A DNA stretch of 64,000 nt from JAHEAO01 sp942492375 (lineage in GTDB: Bacteria > Pseudomonadota > Alphaproteobacteria > Rhodobacterales > Rhodobacteraceae), in contig CALOEL010000017.1 of the NCBI GenBank assembly GCA_942492375.1, positions 1-64,000 of the forward strand, written 5' to 3'. The notes beneath the pieces are model-generated. The model was not told where the DNA came from, did no database searches, and saw nothing but the letters and a program-made list of their open reading frames with translations. Every line of letters starts with the position of its first letter. Within the stretch, counting starts at the first letter, position 1. This document shows, piece after piece, positions 26,919 to 34,575 of the stretch. Both the position numbers and the translations under genes were made by a program.

Positions 26919-28166
26919 TCAGGCGCCCTCGGCGACCGACAGATTGAGTTCGTGGACGGATTGCGCCAGCTTGGCGATTTCCTTGCGCAACGAGTTCTTC
27001 GGAGCTGCCTCGGATAGCGGAATACCCTGATCGCAGGCATCGTGGACCTGCTTGCTGCCGTCCGGCATCATCACCTCGATCTTGATGTCGAGGCTTTCTG
27101 CCAATCGCTTGACGCGGCTCTTGCCGGAAAGGTCGGTGAATTTCGGAGAGCGGTTCAGGACATAGCGCAGTTTCTCGAACGGCAGTTCTTCGGATTTCAA
27201 CGCACGGATCATGCGCAGGGCATTCTGGGCGGAACGCATGTCCAGCTCCAGCGGCGCGAAATAGACATGGGCGGCGTGAAGCACCGTTTCGGTCCATTGT
27301 ACGACCGTGGACGGCATGTCGATGATGACGTAGTCGAAGTTCGTACGCGCCGATTCGAGGATGCGCTCGACATCCTGTGGCCCGATCAGATCCAGCGGCA
27401 GCATTTCGGTAGGCGCAGTCAGAACCTGCATCCGGTCGTTGAACGTCAGCAGGGCCTGCATGAAGCTCTCGTTGTCCATCGTGGAGGTATCGGACAACAG
27501 CTCGTAAACCGATTCGCGTCTGGGCAAATCCAAGAAGGTGGCGACAGAGCCGCTCTGGAGGTCCAGGTCCATCAGACAGACGCGTGGCGGGTCCTTCTTG
27601 TCGACATTCGCCAGTTCCCAGGCCAGATTGACCGCAAAGGTGGAAGCGCCGACGCCGCCCGCCAGACCGTGTACGGCCAGGACCACGGCATCGCGATCGC
27701 CGGTTGCCTTGATCTTGGTTGCATTTGCGTCTGGCTGTGCGGCCATCGCTTGCGGGTCCGGCGCGCGCAACCTTTCGATCGCATCATGCAGCGCGCCTTC
27801 AGGCAGAGGGTAAGGGACAAATTCCCGGGCGCCCATCTTCAGCAGCTGGTGCAGGGCGATGGGGCTGACTTCTTCTGCGATAACAATGACTTTCACATCA
27901 TTGGCATTCGCCGTCTTTATGATATCGGCGATGACGGCGATCTTTTCTTCGTCCTCATCGTTCATCGCGATGGCGACGAATTCCAGATCGGCGGCGTCGG
28001 GCTGGCTGAAGAAAACGCGGGCATCCTCGAATGACAGATCCCCCCAGCCTTCGCCGAGCTCCGCTTCCATATCTTCGATCAGAAGGTCAAAGTTCTGGAC
28101 ATCCCGCGATATCGTGCAAGCCACGATCGGCGCGGGTTCTGGCTGCAATGCGGCAGTACTGGTCAT
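26919..28166 (-). CDS. cpaE: Pilus localisation ATPase-like protein CpaE/TadZ
   Basis: ParA/MinD-superfamily protein that positions the Tad machine, with an N-terminal receiver-like domain. The 415-residue protein has a response-regulator-like fold over residues 1-135 (VKVIVIAEEV, MGAREFVPYPL), then the P-loop region VHGLAGGVGASTFAVNLA (about 165-181). There both lysines of the classical KGGVGKT are replaced. CLMDLDLQSGSVATFLDL and DYVIIDMPS follow as in the family. ATG 28166 is preferred over GTG at 28190. It follows the OmpA-like gene by about 200 bases. Confidence 0.92.
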   Translation of the reverse strand: MTSTAALQPEPAPIVACTISRDVQNFDLLIEDMEAELGEGWGDLSFEDARVFFSQPDAADLEFVAIAMNDEDEEKIAVIADIIKTANANDVKVIVIAEEVSPIALHQLLKMGAREFVPYPLPEGALHDAIERLRAPDPQAMAAQPDANATKIKATGDRDAVVLAVHGLAGGVGASTFAVNLAWELANVDKKDPPRVCLMDLDLQSGSVATFLDLPRRESVYELLSDTSTMDNESFMQALLTFNDRMQVLTAPTEMLPLDLIGPQDVERILESARTNFDYVIIDMPSTVVQWTETVLHAAHVYFAPLELDMRSAQNALRMIRALKSEELPFEKLRYVLNRSPKFTDLSGKSRVKRLAESLDIKIEVMMPDGSKQVHDACDQGIPLSEAAPKNSLRKEIAKLAQSVHELNLSVAEGA

Positions 28167-28368
28167 TGCCTCATGTCCTTCCTGTTTCACTCAAAACGGT
28201 AGCGATAAGCCGGCATTGTGCCGGGACCGGACCGAAGGAAAATGCGCGACTCATCTCGTCACGCAATTTTCCCTTTAGGTGAAACTGAACGGCAAAATGG
28301 GCAAGATTGGGGCCAAAAAGCTGTAACAGTTCGGTTTTTGCGACGATGTGTCGACTTAAGGTTGATTG

Positions 28369-29028
28369 TTAACCCTGTGGGCCCGCGAGTTGAGACTGAT
28401 TGGTTGCCTGGACTTCACCAGCGCCACGAATGTAGTTCCGGAAGATAACCTGGGCGTATTTACCGTGCAGAAGGGTCGGGTGGTTCCTCACGAAGCCCGA
28501 CACCTCGGTGACAGTGCGCCGGTTCCGTCTTTCCCTGTCCGCGGTCGCGATCAGCGGCTGAGTCTCGCCAAAGGATACAATGGCTTCAAGCCGCGACCGG
28601 CTGATGCCCTGGGATGTGAGGAAGGCGACGGCCGCCTGTGCGCGCCGCAGGCCGAGGTTCTTGTTGTAGGCGGCCGATCCGACCAGATCAGTATGACCGT
28701 AGACCCGGAACCGGACTTCGGGGAACTGTTTGATCCAGTCCGCTTGCCGCATCAGGACGGCTCGGGCATTGGCGTCGAGCATCGCGCTGTCGAACGCGAA
28801 TGTGATCATCGTCGGCACGTCGCTTGCGAAGCGCTGATTGAGGTTGATCACGTAGTCGAGCTCCCCGCTCTGAACCAGCGTATTGTTCATCGTCGGGTTG
28901 CCGAAGCCGCCTTCGTCGATCTGCGAACCGGCTTCCTTGTACCAGGTCTGGCCGATCGATCCATCGGTGCAGGCGGACAGCGCAAGCATGCCGGCTGCGG
29001 TCAGTATCGCTTTATTTGGACGCCGCAT
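28369..29028 (-). CDS. OmpA-like lipoprotein of the tad locus
   Basis: A 219-residue predicted lipoprotein: lipobox LSAC with Cys near residue 21, then an unassigned 40-residue stretch and an OmpA-type peptidoglycan-binding domain (ITFAFDSAMLDANARAVL, VYGHTDLVGSAAYNKNLGLR, ADRERRNRRTVTEV). A C-terminal extension of about 45 residues follows the domain. It sits 5 bases after cpaC, where Rhodobacteraceae tad loci often carry such a gene. It probably anchors the secretin complex to the cell wall, which is inference from the domain and position. Confidence 0.9.
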   Translation of the reverse strand: MRRPNKAILTAAGMLALSACTDGSIGQTWYKEAGSQIDEGGFGNPTMNNTLVQSGELDYVINLNQRFASDVPTMITFAFDSAMLDANARAVLMRQADWIKQFPEVRFRVYGHTDLVGSAAYNKNLGLRRAQAAVAFLTSQGISRSRLEAIVSFGETQPLIATADRERRNRRTVTEVSGFVRNHPTLLHGKYAQVIFRNYIRGAGEVQATNQSQLAGPQG

Positions 29029-29033
29029 GTCTG

Positions 29034-30446
29034 TCACTCCATCACATAGCCATAGGACCCGCCGAAGTCCTGTTTCGCCACTTCTCCGGCCGCGCCGCTG
29101 CTGGGGCGATTTGCCGCCGCGGTCTTGCCGAAGAGAAAGAGTTCCGCTTCGGTCGGCGGCCGGATCCGATCTGTCGGCAGGGCCAACGCTTCGCCGCGGG
29201 TCGGCGTTACCAGATGCGGGGTCACGATGATGACCAGCTCGGACTGTTCCCGCTGGTAATCCGTGCTTCGGAACAGCGCCCCGAGTACCGGGATGTCGCC
29301 GAGCCATGGCACTTGGCCATTGAGGTCGCGGAAGTCATCCTGGAGCAGGCCGGCAATGGCAAAGCTCTCGCCGTCGCGCATTTCGACCGTGGTCGAGGAT
29401 TCACGACGCCGGAAGCCGCTGATCGAAAAGCCGGCATTCTGGACAGAGACCGTATCGTCGATACCGGAAACCGCGGTTGTCAGCTGCAGGTTGATCACGT
29501 CACCGTCGACGACTTTCGGCGTGAAGTTCAGTTCAACGCCGAATGGCTTGTACTCGACGAAGATGCCGCCATCCTCGTCGACAACCGGGATCGGATATTC
29601 GCCGCCAGCGAGGAACCTCGCTTCCTGACCGGAAAGCGCGGTCAGGTTCGGCTCCGAGAGCGTCCGCACAAGACCCTTGCTCTCGAGTGCTTCCAGCATC
29701 ACGCCAAGTTCGACACCGCCGATATTGCCGGTAATGGCAAGTCCGCCTACGGACCCGGGGGTTGTTGTCAGAGCGGCGCCGATTGATCCGCCAACGCCAA
29801 TCAGACCGCCGGTGCCGCCGCCGGCAACGACATTGGCATCGGATCCGGAATCGCTTAGGGCGATCCCGCCATTCAGCGCCTTGCTGACCGAACGGCTCAT
29901 CTCTGCGAAGCGGACCTTCAACATGACCTGCTGCGTACCGCCGACCATCATGAGATTGGACACCCGGTCCGGCGCGTAGCGGTTAGCCAGGTCGAGGGCA
30001 CGGTCAAGCTTGGTGATCGAAGAGACGACGCCGGACAAGACGATGCCGTCATTCGCGGTCCGAACCTCGATCGGTTCGTTTGGCAAGATCTGCCGCAGCC
30101 GCTCCTTGAACTCGGCGACGTCGGGCGTGACGTGTATCTCGACGTTGGTGATCAGGCGGCCATCCGGACCCAGCAATGTAAGCGTCGTCCGGCCCGGCGC
30201 CTTTCCCAGCACGTAGATCGTGCGGTCCGACAGGGTCGAGATGTCCGCGATGCCGGGATTGGCGATCGAAAGTTCGGCGAAGGGCTGGTCTGCCTCAACC
30301 ACCACTGCGCGGTTCATCGGAACCGTAAGCGCGCTCGATGCTGTGCCGCTCATGATACTGAGCGTCTCTGCCGTTCCGGCAGGCGCGGTCGCGATTGCAA
30401 GGGAAAAGCCCATAAGGGCCGCCTTAAGGAATCTGTCGATTTTCAT
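29034..30446 (-). CDS. cpaC: Flp pilus outer-membrane secretin CpaC/RcpA
   Basis: Outer-membrane channel of the Tad pilus. The 470-residue protein has a signal peptide (residues 1-26) and a pilus assembly N-terminal domain (VVVEADQPFAELSIANPGIADI). A BON/N1-like segment (LRQILPNEPIEVRTANDGI) precedes the type II/III secretin domain, with GVELGVMLEALESKGLVRTL, LNFTPKVVDGDVINLQL and the secretin signature PWLGDIPVLGALF. AGGCAGGT lies upstream of the ATG. It is preceded by a terminator-containing gap after cpaB. Confidence 0.95.
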   Translation of the reverse strand: MKIDRFLKAALMGFSLAIATAPAGTAETLSIMSGTASSALTVPMNRAVVVEADQPFAELSIANPGIADISTLSDRTIYVLGKAPGRTTLTLLGPDGRLITNVEIHVTPDVAEFKERLRQILPNEPIEVRTANDGIVLSGVVSSITKLDRALDLANRYAPDRVSNLMMVGGTQQVMLKVRFAEMSRSVSKALNGGIALSDSGSDANVVAGGGTGGLIGVGGSIGAALTTTPGSVGGLAITGNIGGVELGVMLEALESKGLVRTLSEPNLTALSGQEARFLAGGEYPIPVVDEDGGIFVEYKPFGVELNFTPKVVDGDVINLQLTTAVSGIDDTVSVQNAGFSISGFRRRESSTTVEMRDGESFAIAGLLQDDFRDLNGQVPWLGDIPVLGALFRSTDYQREQSELVIIVTPHLVTPTRGEALALPTDRIRPPTEAELFLFGKTAAANRPSSGAAGEVAKQDFGGSYGYVME

Positions 30447-30603
30447 TGTGACCTGCCTCTCCGATCACGCCTCGTTTCGGGTCATTTCAACGCCCGATTT
30501 TCCGGAAAGATGCGGGAATTCCGCTTTTATTGCAATAATCAATCGGTTGGGCAGTAGACTTTATGTGGATAAGTGGCAACACTCGGACCACATCTAGACA
30601 GAA

Positions 30604-30637
30604 AACCGGCCCGCAATCAGCATGTTGCAGGCCGGTT
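30604..30637 (-). terminator. Terminator between cpaB and cpaC
   Basis: An 8-bp GC-rich stem (AACCGGCC at 30604-30611 with GGCCGGTT at 30630-30637), extended inside by GCAA/TTGC after one mismatch. Read on the minus strand it is followed by TTTTCTGT. It lies 27 bases after the cpaB stop, so part of the transcription from the pilin promoter should end here. Confidence 0.75.
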
Positions 30638-30663
30638 CAGGAATGTCGCGTAGTGAATCTGCC

Positions 30664-31524
30664 CTATTCCGGACAATCAACCTGGGTTTCTATGATCTCG
30701 GATCCCTTGCGGGTTCGCACAGAGCAAACTTCACGGCGCTGCTTCTGCACAACCTTGCGCTCTTCCCGCCCAAGCAGAATACGCGCATCGACTTCGACAT
30801 TCTCGATCTCGTCGGTATCCTCGGCACCGACCAGCGACAGGGCCAATCGCCCGGTTGCCTGCGCCTGCGCGAGGCCCGCTACCTGTATCGGAGTCGCCTC
30901 GACCGTGACGGTGCGGGCGATTGTTGGATTGTTGCGATCTTCATCGGCGATCTGATCGACTGCCAGGAGCTTGATGTTTGTTTCGATCAATTTGGTCAGT
31001 TCGGAATTGTCGTCGTCATTCGGATCGTAGTTGCGGCCTGTCCAATAGACATCAACCTTGTCGCCGGGGCGCAGGAAGCCCGACACACCGGACGCCACAT
31101 CGACCTTGATCGCGAAGGCGCGCATGCCCCTGGCCAGCCGGGAGGATACACCTGCATCCTCACCTGGGCCCGTGACCTTGATGGCCATGATCGCCTCGTC
31201 CTGTTCCATCGCGCGGATCACCGTGCGCAGGTCTTCGGCCGCTTCGCCTTTCGGAAACAACGCCTCTTTGGCCTGGAACGCGCCCTTCGGGATCGCATTT
31301 TCCGGCCATTTGACGAGGCGGACATCCTCTGGACGCAGGCGTTCCCCGTAACGGAGGGACCTGGTCGATACGAAGACATCGACTGTCGGAACAATCTTGG
31401 CCCTCTCGGCCCGTTCCTTCGCCAGCTCCAACTGGTAAGCGTTAATATAGTCCTTCGCCATGTAGACCGCGAAACCCGCGAGCCCCATGCCGAGAACCAG
31501 AACCAGACCGAATACCAGTCGCAT
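30664..31524 (-). CDS. cpaB: Flp pilus assembly protein CpaB/RcpC
   Basis: Periplasmic, inner-membrane-anchored Tad protein with a SAF domain. The 286-residue protein has an N-terminal membrane helix (residues 2-22), then VPTVDVFVSTRSLRYGERLRPEDV, the start of the SAF/RcpC region. A central segment reads RAFAIKVDVASGVSGFLRPG followed by DKVDVYW, typical of CpaB. The Lys-Gln-Arg-rich C-terminus (KVVQKQRREVCSVRT) contains two Cys that may pair (the second is in VDCPE). ATG 31524 is chosen; an in-frame upstream start at 31539 would add 5 residues. A terminator hairpin follows. Confidence 0.93.
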   Translation of the reverse strand: MRLVFGLVLVLGMGLAGFAVYMAKDYINAYQLELAKERAERAKIVPTVDVFVSTRSLRYGERLRPEDVRLVKWPENAIPKGAFQAKEALFPKGEAAEDLRTVIRAMEQDEAIMAIKVTGPGEDAGVSSRLARGMRAFAIKVDVASGVSGFLRPGDKVDVYWTGRNYDPNDDDNSELTKLIETNIKLLAVDQIADEDRNNPTIARTVTVEATPIQVAGLAQAQATGRLALSLVGAEDTDEIENVEVDARILLGREERKVVQKQRREVCSVRTRKGSEIIETQVDCPE

Positions 31525-31687
31525 TTGACGTCCTTTCAAACCAGCTGCTGAACATGGCGCCTTTGCCTGCCAGCAATTCCGGCTAATTCCTTACACTTCT
31601 ACACGCACGCTTCTAAATTCGAATTGGGGCGGAAAATTGAAAAAACGGTGGTCATACGCGATATTGTTTCCTTTCGCGCAACTCCGT

Positions 31688-31876
31688 CTATTCGTAGTCC
31701 GGGATGTCTTGCGAGGCGATGTATGCGCCCACGCCGGTGGATTGGTTCAACGCGCCCTGGGCGACTGTTGAAATCACCGCGATCCCCAGGCCGACGATTG
31801 CTGCGGTCAGCACGACCCAGTCGACCGTAACGGCGCCGTTCTCGTCCCGTCCAAATTTCTTAACAAGGTTTCTCAT
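31688..31876 (-). CDS. Flp family type IVb pilin, downstream copy
   Basis: A 62-residue prepilin: basic leader MRNLVKKFGRDENG, cleavage expected after Gly14, then the hydrophobic stalk AVTVDWVVLTAAIVGLGIAV. The position that is Glu5 in most type IV pilins is Asp (residue 19), and the usual Tyr6 is Trp. The short C-terminus ends IPDYE. It is about half as well conserved after the stalk as the upstream copy at 32065, which suggests divergence of a tandem duplicate. Confidence 0.92.
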   Translation of the reverse strand: MRNLVKKFGRDENGAVTVDWVVLTAAIVGLGIAVISTVAQGALNQSTGVGAYIASQDIPDYE

Positions 31877-32012
31877 CTCTTTGGTCCCTCGATCTTGTCG
31901 CCCGCCATATGTCCAACGGTTCCAGTGTGTCCTGCCAATCTGGCAAAATAATGGGGGAATTGCGCAAATTCCCTGACCACCATTGTAAAACTCACCAATC
32001 GTACGATAACAG

Positions 32013-32046
32013 AATTGGCCGCGCCCTTGTCAGGCGCGGCCGAATT
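32013..32046 (-). terminator. Hairpin between the two pilin genes
   Basis: A 9-bp all-GC stem (GGCCGCGCC at 32017-32025 with GGCGCGGCC at 32033-32041), flanked by AATT/GAATT that can extend it. It starts about 20 bases after the stop of the upstream pilin. The minus-strand 3' flank is AATTCTGTTAT, poor in T, so this is either a weak terminator or an mRNA-stabilising hairpin that keeps the first pilin mRNA abundant. Confidence 0.6.
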
Positions 32047-32064
32047 TTTGTATTTCGCAAGGAC

Positions 32065-32268
32065 TTAGCTGCCGCCGCTGTAGTCCGGGATACCCTGGGT
32101 GCCGAGCTCGCCGGCGATCGTGTCGGCGTAGTCCTTGGTGGCTCCGCCAACGGAAGCCAGAACCGCGATGCCCAGGCCGACGATTGCTGCGGTCAGCACG
32201 ACCCAGTCAACAGTAACGGCGCCGTCTTCGTCGCGAGCGAAGGTTTTTGCAAAGTCAAACAGTTTCAT
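32065..32268 (-). CDS. Flp family type IVb pilin, promoter-proximal copy
   Basis: A 67-residue prepilin: leader MKLFDFAKTFARDEDG, cleavage after Gly16, stalk AVTVDWVVLTAAIVGLGIAV identical to the second copy, then a 30-residue tail ending GIPDYSGGS. Asp-Trp replaces the usual Glu-Tyr at mature positions 5-6. The ATG at 32268 gives the standard leader. It is the first gene of the minus-strand tad cluster and, with a hairpin directly after it, the likely major pilin. Confidence 0.94.
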   Translation of the reverse strand: MKLFDFAKTFARDEDGAVTVDWVVLTAAIVGLGIAVLASVGGATKDYADTIAGELGTQGIPDYSGGS

Positions 32269-32672
32269 TTCGGTTTCTCCAGTTTTGTGGATCGCCCCGC
32301 GACCCGGTAAGTTAGTTTTGCTTCGTTCCACCTTGGCGGATCAGGTAGGTCGTTGACTTTCTTGACCCGCTCTCCGTCTTGGCATGGGCTTATATGGCCC
32401 TCGGATTGGGGCAACAGTTTGGCGGGGGTCGTACAATTTTGGAGCGGGCTAAGAAATTCTTTAGAAATTGGATAAGTCGATGAAAATAAGCAAAATAAAA
32501 GTTAAAAATTTCTATTTTCGGAAGGCTTAAGCGCTCAAATTGGTCGCCCGGTTTACCGCAAAAACAGCGCATGTCGCCGATTTTCACGGAAACAGAAACA
32601 ACATTAGCTGGCCTTGAGGGGAAGTTACCGCCTAGGATGGCTCAAAAGAAAACCGAGGCAGAGCAGAACCGC
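32269..32672. other. AT-rich intergenic region upstream of the pilin and transglycosylase genes
   Basis: About 400 bases between divergent genes. The part 32450-32530 is strikingly AT-rich for this genome. On the minus strand a weak promoter-like pair CTGTTG (32412-32417) and TATAAG (32389-32394) with 17-base spacing lies 120 bases before the pilin start; the -35 match is poor. I see no gene in it unless the transglycosylase starts at 32571 or 32637. Confidence 0.45.
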
Positions 32673-33512
32673 ATGAAGCGGCGTATTCTTGAAGTATCGA
32701 CGACGGTCGTCCTTTGCTTGACGACCGCTGCGTGGGCGGACAACGCCACGCCTTATGTTGATTTTACCTTCAAGCGCGTAAAGGTTCCGACTTCGACCAC
32801 CGCTAAACGCATCACCGTTCAGATCGATCCAGAGGCCGAGCCTTACCGTTTTGCGATACCCGCAAGGCCAAAGGGAACCGAGCCGACTCCCTCGGCACCC
32901 TATACAGGGGATTTCGCCTGGTATTGGCAGGCGGTATCGCCGCAACTGGCCGATGCTTCCCCAAGCCGGCTGGAAGAGGCTGTCAACAAGCTTGTAGCTG
33001 GTCCCACGGGCGAATCCGTGCCGACCCCCCGCTTGCAGGACATGCAGCGGATTGCGGACAAGCATGGGCGAGAGATCCTGAAAGCGACGATCGGAACCCG
33101 CGTATCCCCGGCCCTGGTCCTTGCCGTGATCGGCATCGAGTCCGGCGGACGCACCGCGGCGGTCAGCAGTGCAGGTGCGACCGGGCTGATGCAGCTTATG
33201 CCGGCAACGGCCGAGCGGTTCGGCGTTGCCGACACCAAGATAGCCGAACAGAATATCCGCGGCGGTGTGGCCTATCTGGACTGGCTGATGAAGGAATTCG
33301 GCGGCGACCCGGTGATGGTGCTTGCCAGCTACAATGCCGGCGAAAATGCCGTCAAGAAACACGAAGGCGTGCCACCGTTCGCAGAAACCCGTGCCTATGT
33401 TCCCAAAGTCCTTGCCGCGTGGACGGTTGCGCGGGGGCTGTGCCTGACTCCACCGCAGCTGATGTCCGACGGCTGCGTGTTCTCTGTCCGACGGGCGAGC
33501 AGCGATGGCTGA
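32673..33512 (+). CDS. Lytic transglycosylase (SLT family)
   Basis: Periplasmic peptidoglycan-cleaving enzyme. The frame from ATG 32673 gives 279 residues with a signal peptide ending near TTAAWA. It has a linker of about 120 residues and the SLT domain: VIGIESGGRTAAVSSAGATG with the catalytic Glu, LMQLMPATAERFGV, and VLASYNAGENAVKKHEG. Starts at 32571 and 32637 are open but would bury the signal peptide. Its last 8 bases overlap the start of the HAD-UbiA gene, so the two are coupled. Neither the tad nor the arabinose cluster is known to need it; a wall-opening role for the nearby pilus is possible. Confidence 0.88.
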   Translation: MKRRILEVSTTVVLCLTTAAWADNATPYVDFTFKRVKVPTSTTAKRITVQIDPEAEPYRFAIPARPKGTEPTPSAPYTGDFAWYWQAVSPQLADASPSRLEEAVNKLVAGPTGESVPTPRLQDMQRIADKHGREILKATIGTRVSPALVLAVIGIESGGRTAAVSSAGATGLMQLMPATAERFGVADTKIAEQNIRGGVAYLDWLMKEFGGDPVMVLASYNAGENAVKKHEGVPPFAETRAYVPKVLAAWTVARGLCLTPPQLMSDGCVFSVRRASSDG

Positions 33513-34515
33513 TATCAAGCCGCTGGTTCTGGATGTCGACGGCACCTTCCTGCGCTCCGACATGCTTTTCGAGTGTTTCTGGGCAGGTCTCGGCAAGAGG
33601 CCATGGAAAGTTCTGGCAGTCAGCGTCACTTGCCTGTCCGATCCTGCCCGTCTCAAGCGCGAACTGGCGGATCTGGCCGAACTTCGCACCGATCTCCTTC
33701 CGGCGAACCCCGCGATCAGGTCGCTGGCAGAAGCGAGTGCTTCCGCCGGCCGCGAGGTGATACTCGCCTCGGCATCCGACGAGAGGCTGGTCAGACAACT
33801 CGCTGCTGATCATGGATTGTCGCCAAGGGTTTTCGCATCAGACGGGGCGACCAACCTGAAGGGCCGCGCAAAGGCGGCTGCTCTTGTCGAGCAGTTCGGC
33901 CGCGGAGGCTTCGACTACGCCGGCAACGAGCGGACCGATTCCCCGATCTGGGAAGTAGCCGACAACGCCCTGATTGTCGGTTCACACCCGGATATCGAAA
34001 TCGCGCTGGCCCGTGCCGGCAAATCGACGACGTCCTATCCCGGGGGGTGGCTTTTTGGTGATCTGGTTCTCGGGATGCGGCCACATCACTGGCTGAAGAA
34101 CCTGCTGCTGTTGCTACCCATGCTGGCAGAGCAGGCCTTTTCGTTTGCGACGCTTTCGATGGTCGTCATGGGTATGGTCATCTTTTCCGCGGCGGCTTCG
34201 TCCGTCTACATCGTCAACGACCTGCTCGATCTCGAGGCTGATCGACTGCATCCCGCAAAACATGCCAGACCCTTTGCCAGCGGTGCGGTTCCGATCAGGG
34301 TCGGGATGATTGCCAGCGGTGTCCTGGGCCTGGCCGCACTGTCGTCAGCAATCTTCCTGGGTCCGCTGTTCTTGGCGTCGGTGGTCGCCTACCTCGTGCT
34401 TTCGGTCGCCTATTCCTTGCGCCTCAAACATGTGCGCTGGGTCGACTTTGCGACGCTCGCGGCGCTTTACGCGCTGCGTCTTTCCGCAGGGGCGGCGGCG
34501 GCGCAGTTGATCTGA
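33505..34515 (+). CDS. HAD phosphatase fused to UbiA prenyltransferase, C-terminally truncated
   Basis: Resembles decaprenyl-phosphate 5-phosphoribosyltransferase (DPPR synthase) with an N-terminal HAD domain. Residues 1-180 carry HAD motif I (LVLDVDGTF, Asp10 and Asp12), ILASASDERL and GNERTDSPIW. The UbiA part begins RPHHWLKN (192-199), with the Asp-rich site VNDLLDLEADRLHP at about 237-250, then YSLRLKHVRWVDF and ALYALRLSAGAAAA. It then stops at residue 336. UbiA enzymes continue for roughly 130-150 more residues with further membrane helices. Only 60 bases separate the stop from the convergent SDR gene, so the 3' end appears deleted. It may be a pseudogene. Confidence 0.82.
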   Translation: MADIKPLVLDVDGTFLRSDMLFECFWAGLGKRPWKVLAVSVTCLSDPARLKRELADLAELRTDLLPANPAIRSLAEASASAGREVILASASDERLVRQLAADHGLSPRVFASDGATNLKGRAKAAALVEQFGRGGFDYAGNERTDSPIWEVADNALIVGSHPDIEIALARAGKSTTSYPGGWLFGDLVLGMRPHHWLKNLLLLLPMLAEQAFSFATLSMVVMGMVIFSAAASSVYIVNDLLDLEADRLHPAKHARPFASGAVPIRVGMIASGVLGLAALSSAIFLGPLFLASVVAYLVLSVAYSLRLKHVRWVDFATLAALYALRLSAGAAAAQLI

Positions 34516-34575
34516 GCGGCTCTCTGCCCGAGCGCAACACTCCTCTCGTGCCGTTTCGGCCGTCGAAAGCGCAGT

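Noticed and set aside
28356..28372. Paired TTAA motifs near the end of the OmpA-like gene as a CtrA site
   Set aside because: Spacing is 9 bases rather than the 7 of the CtrA consensus, and one half lies on the stop codon of the OmpA-like gene.
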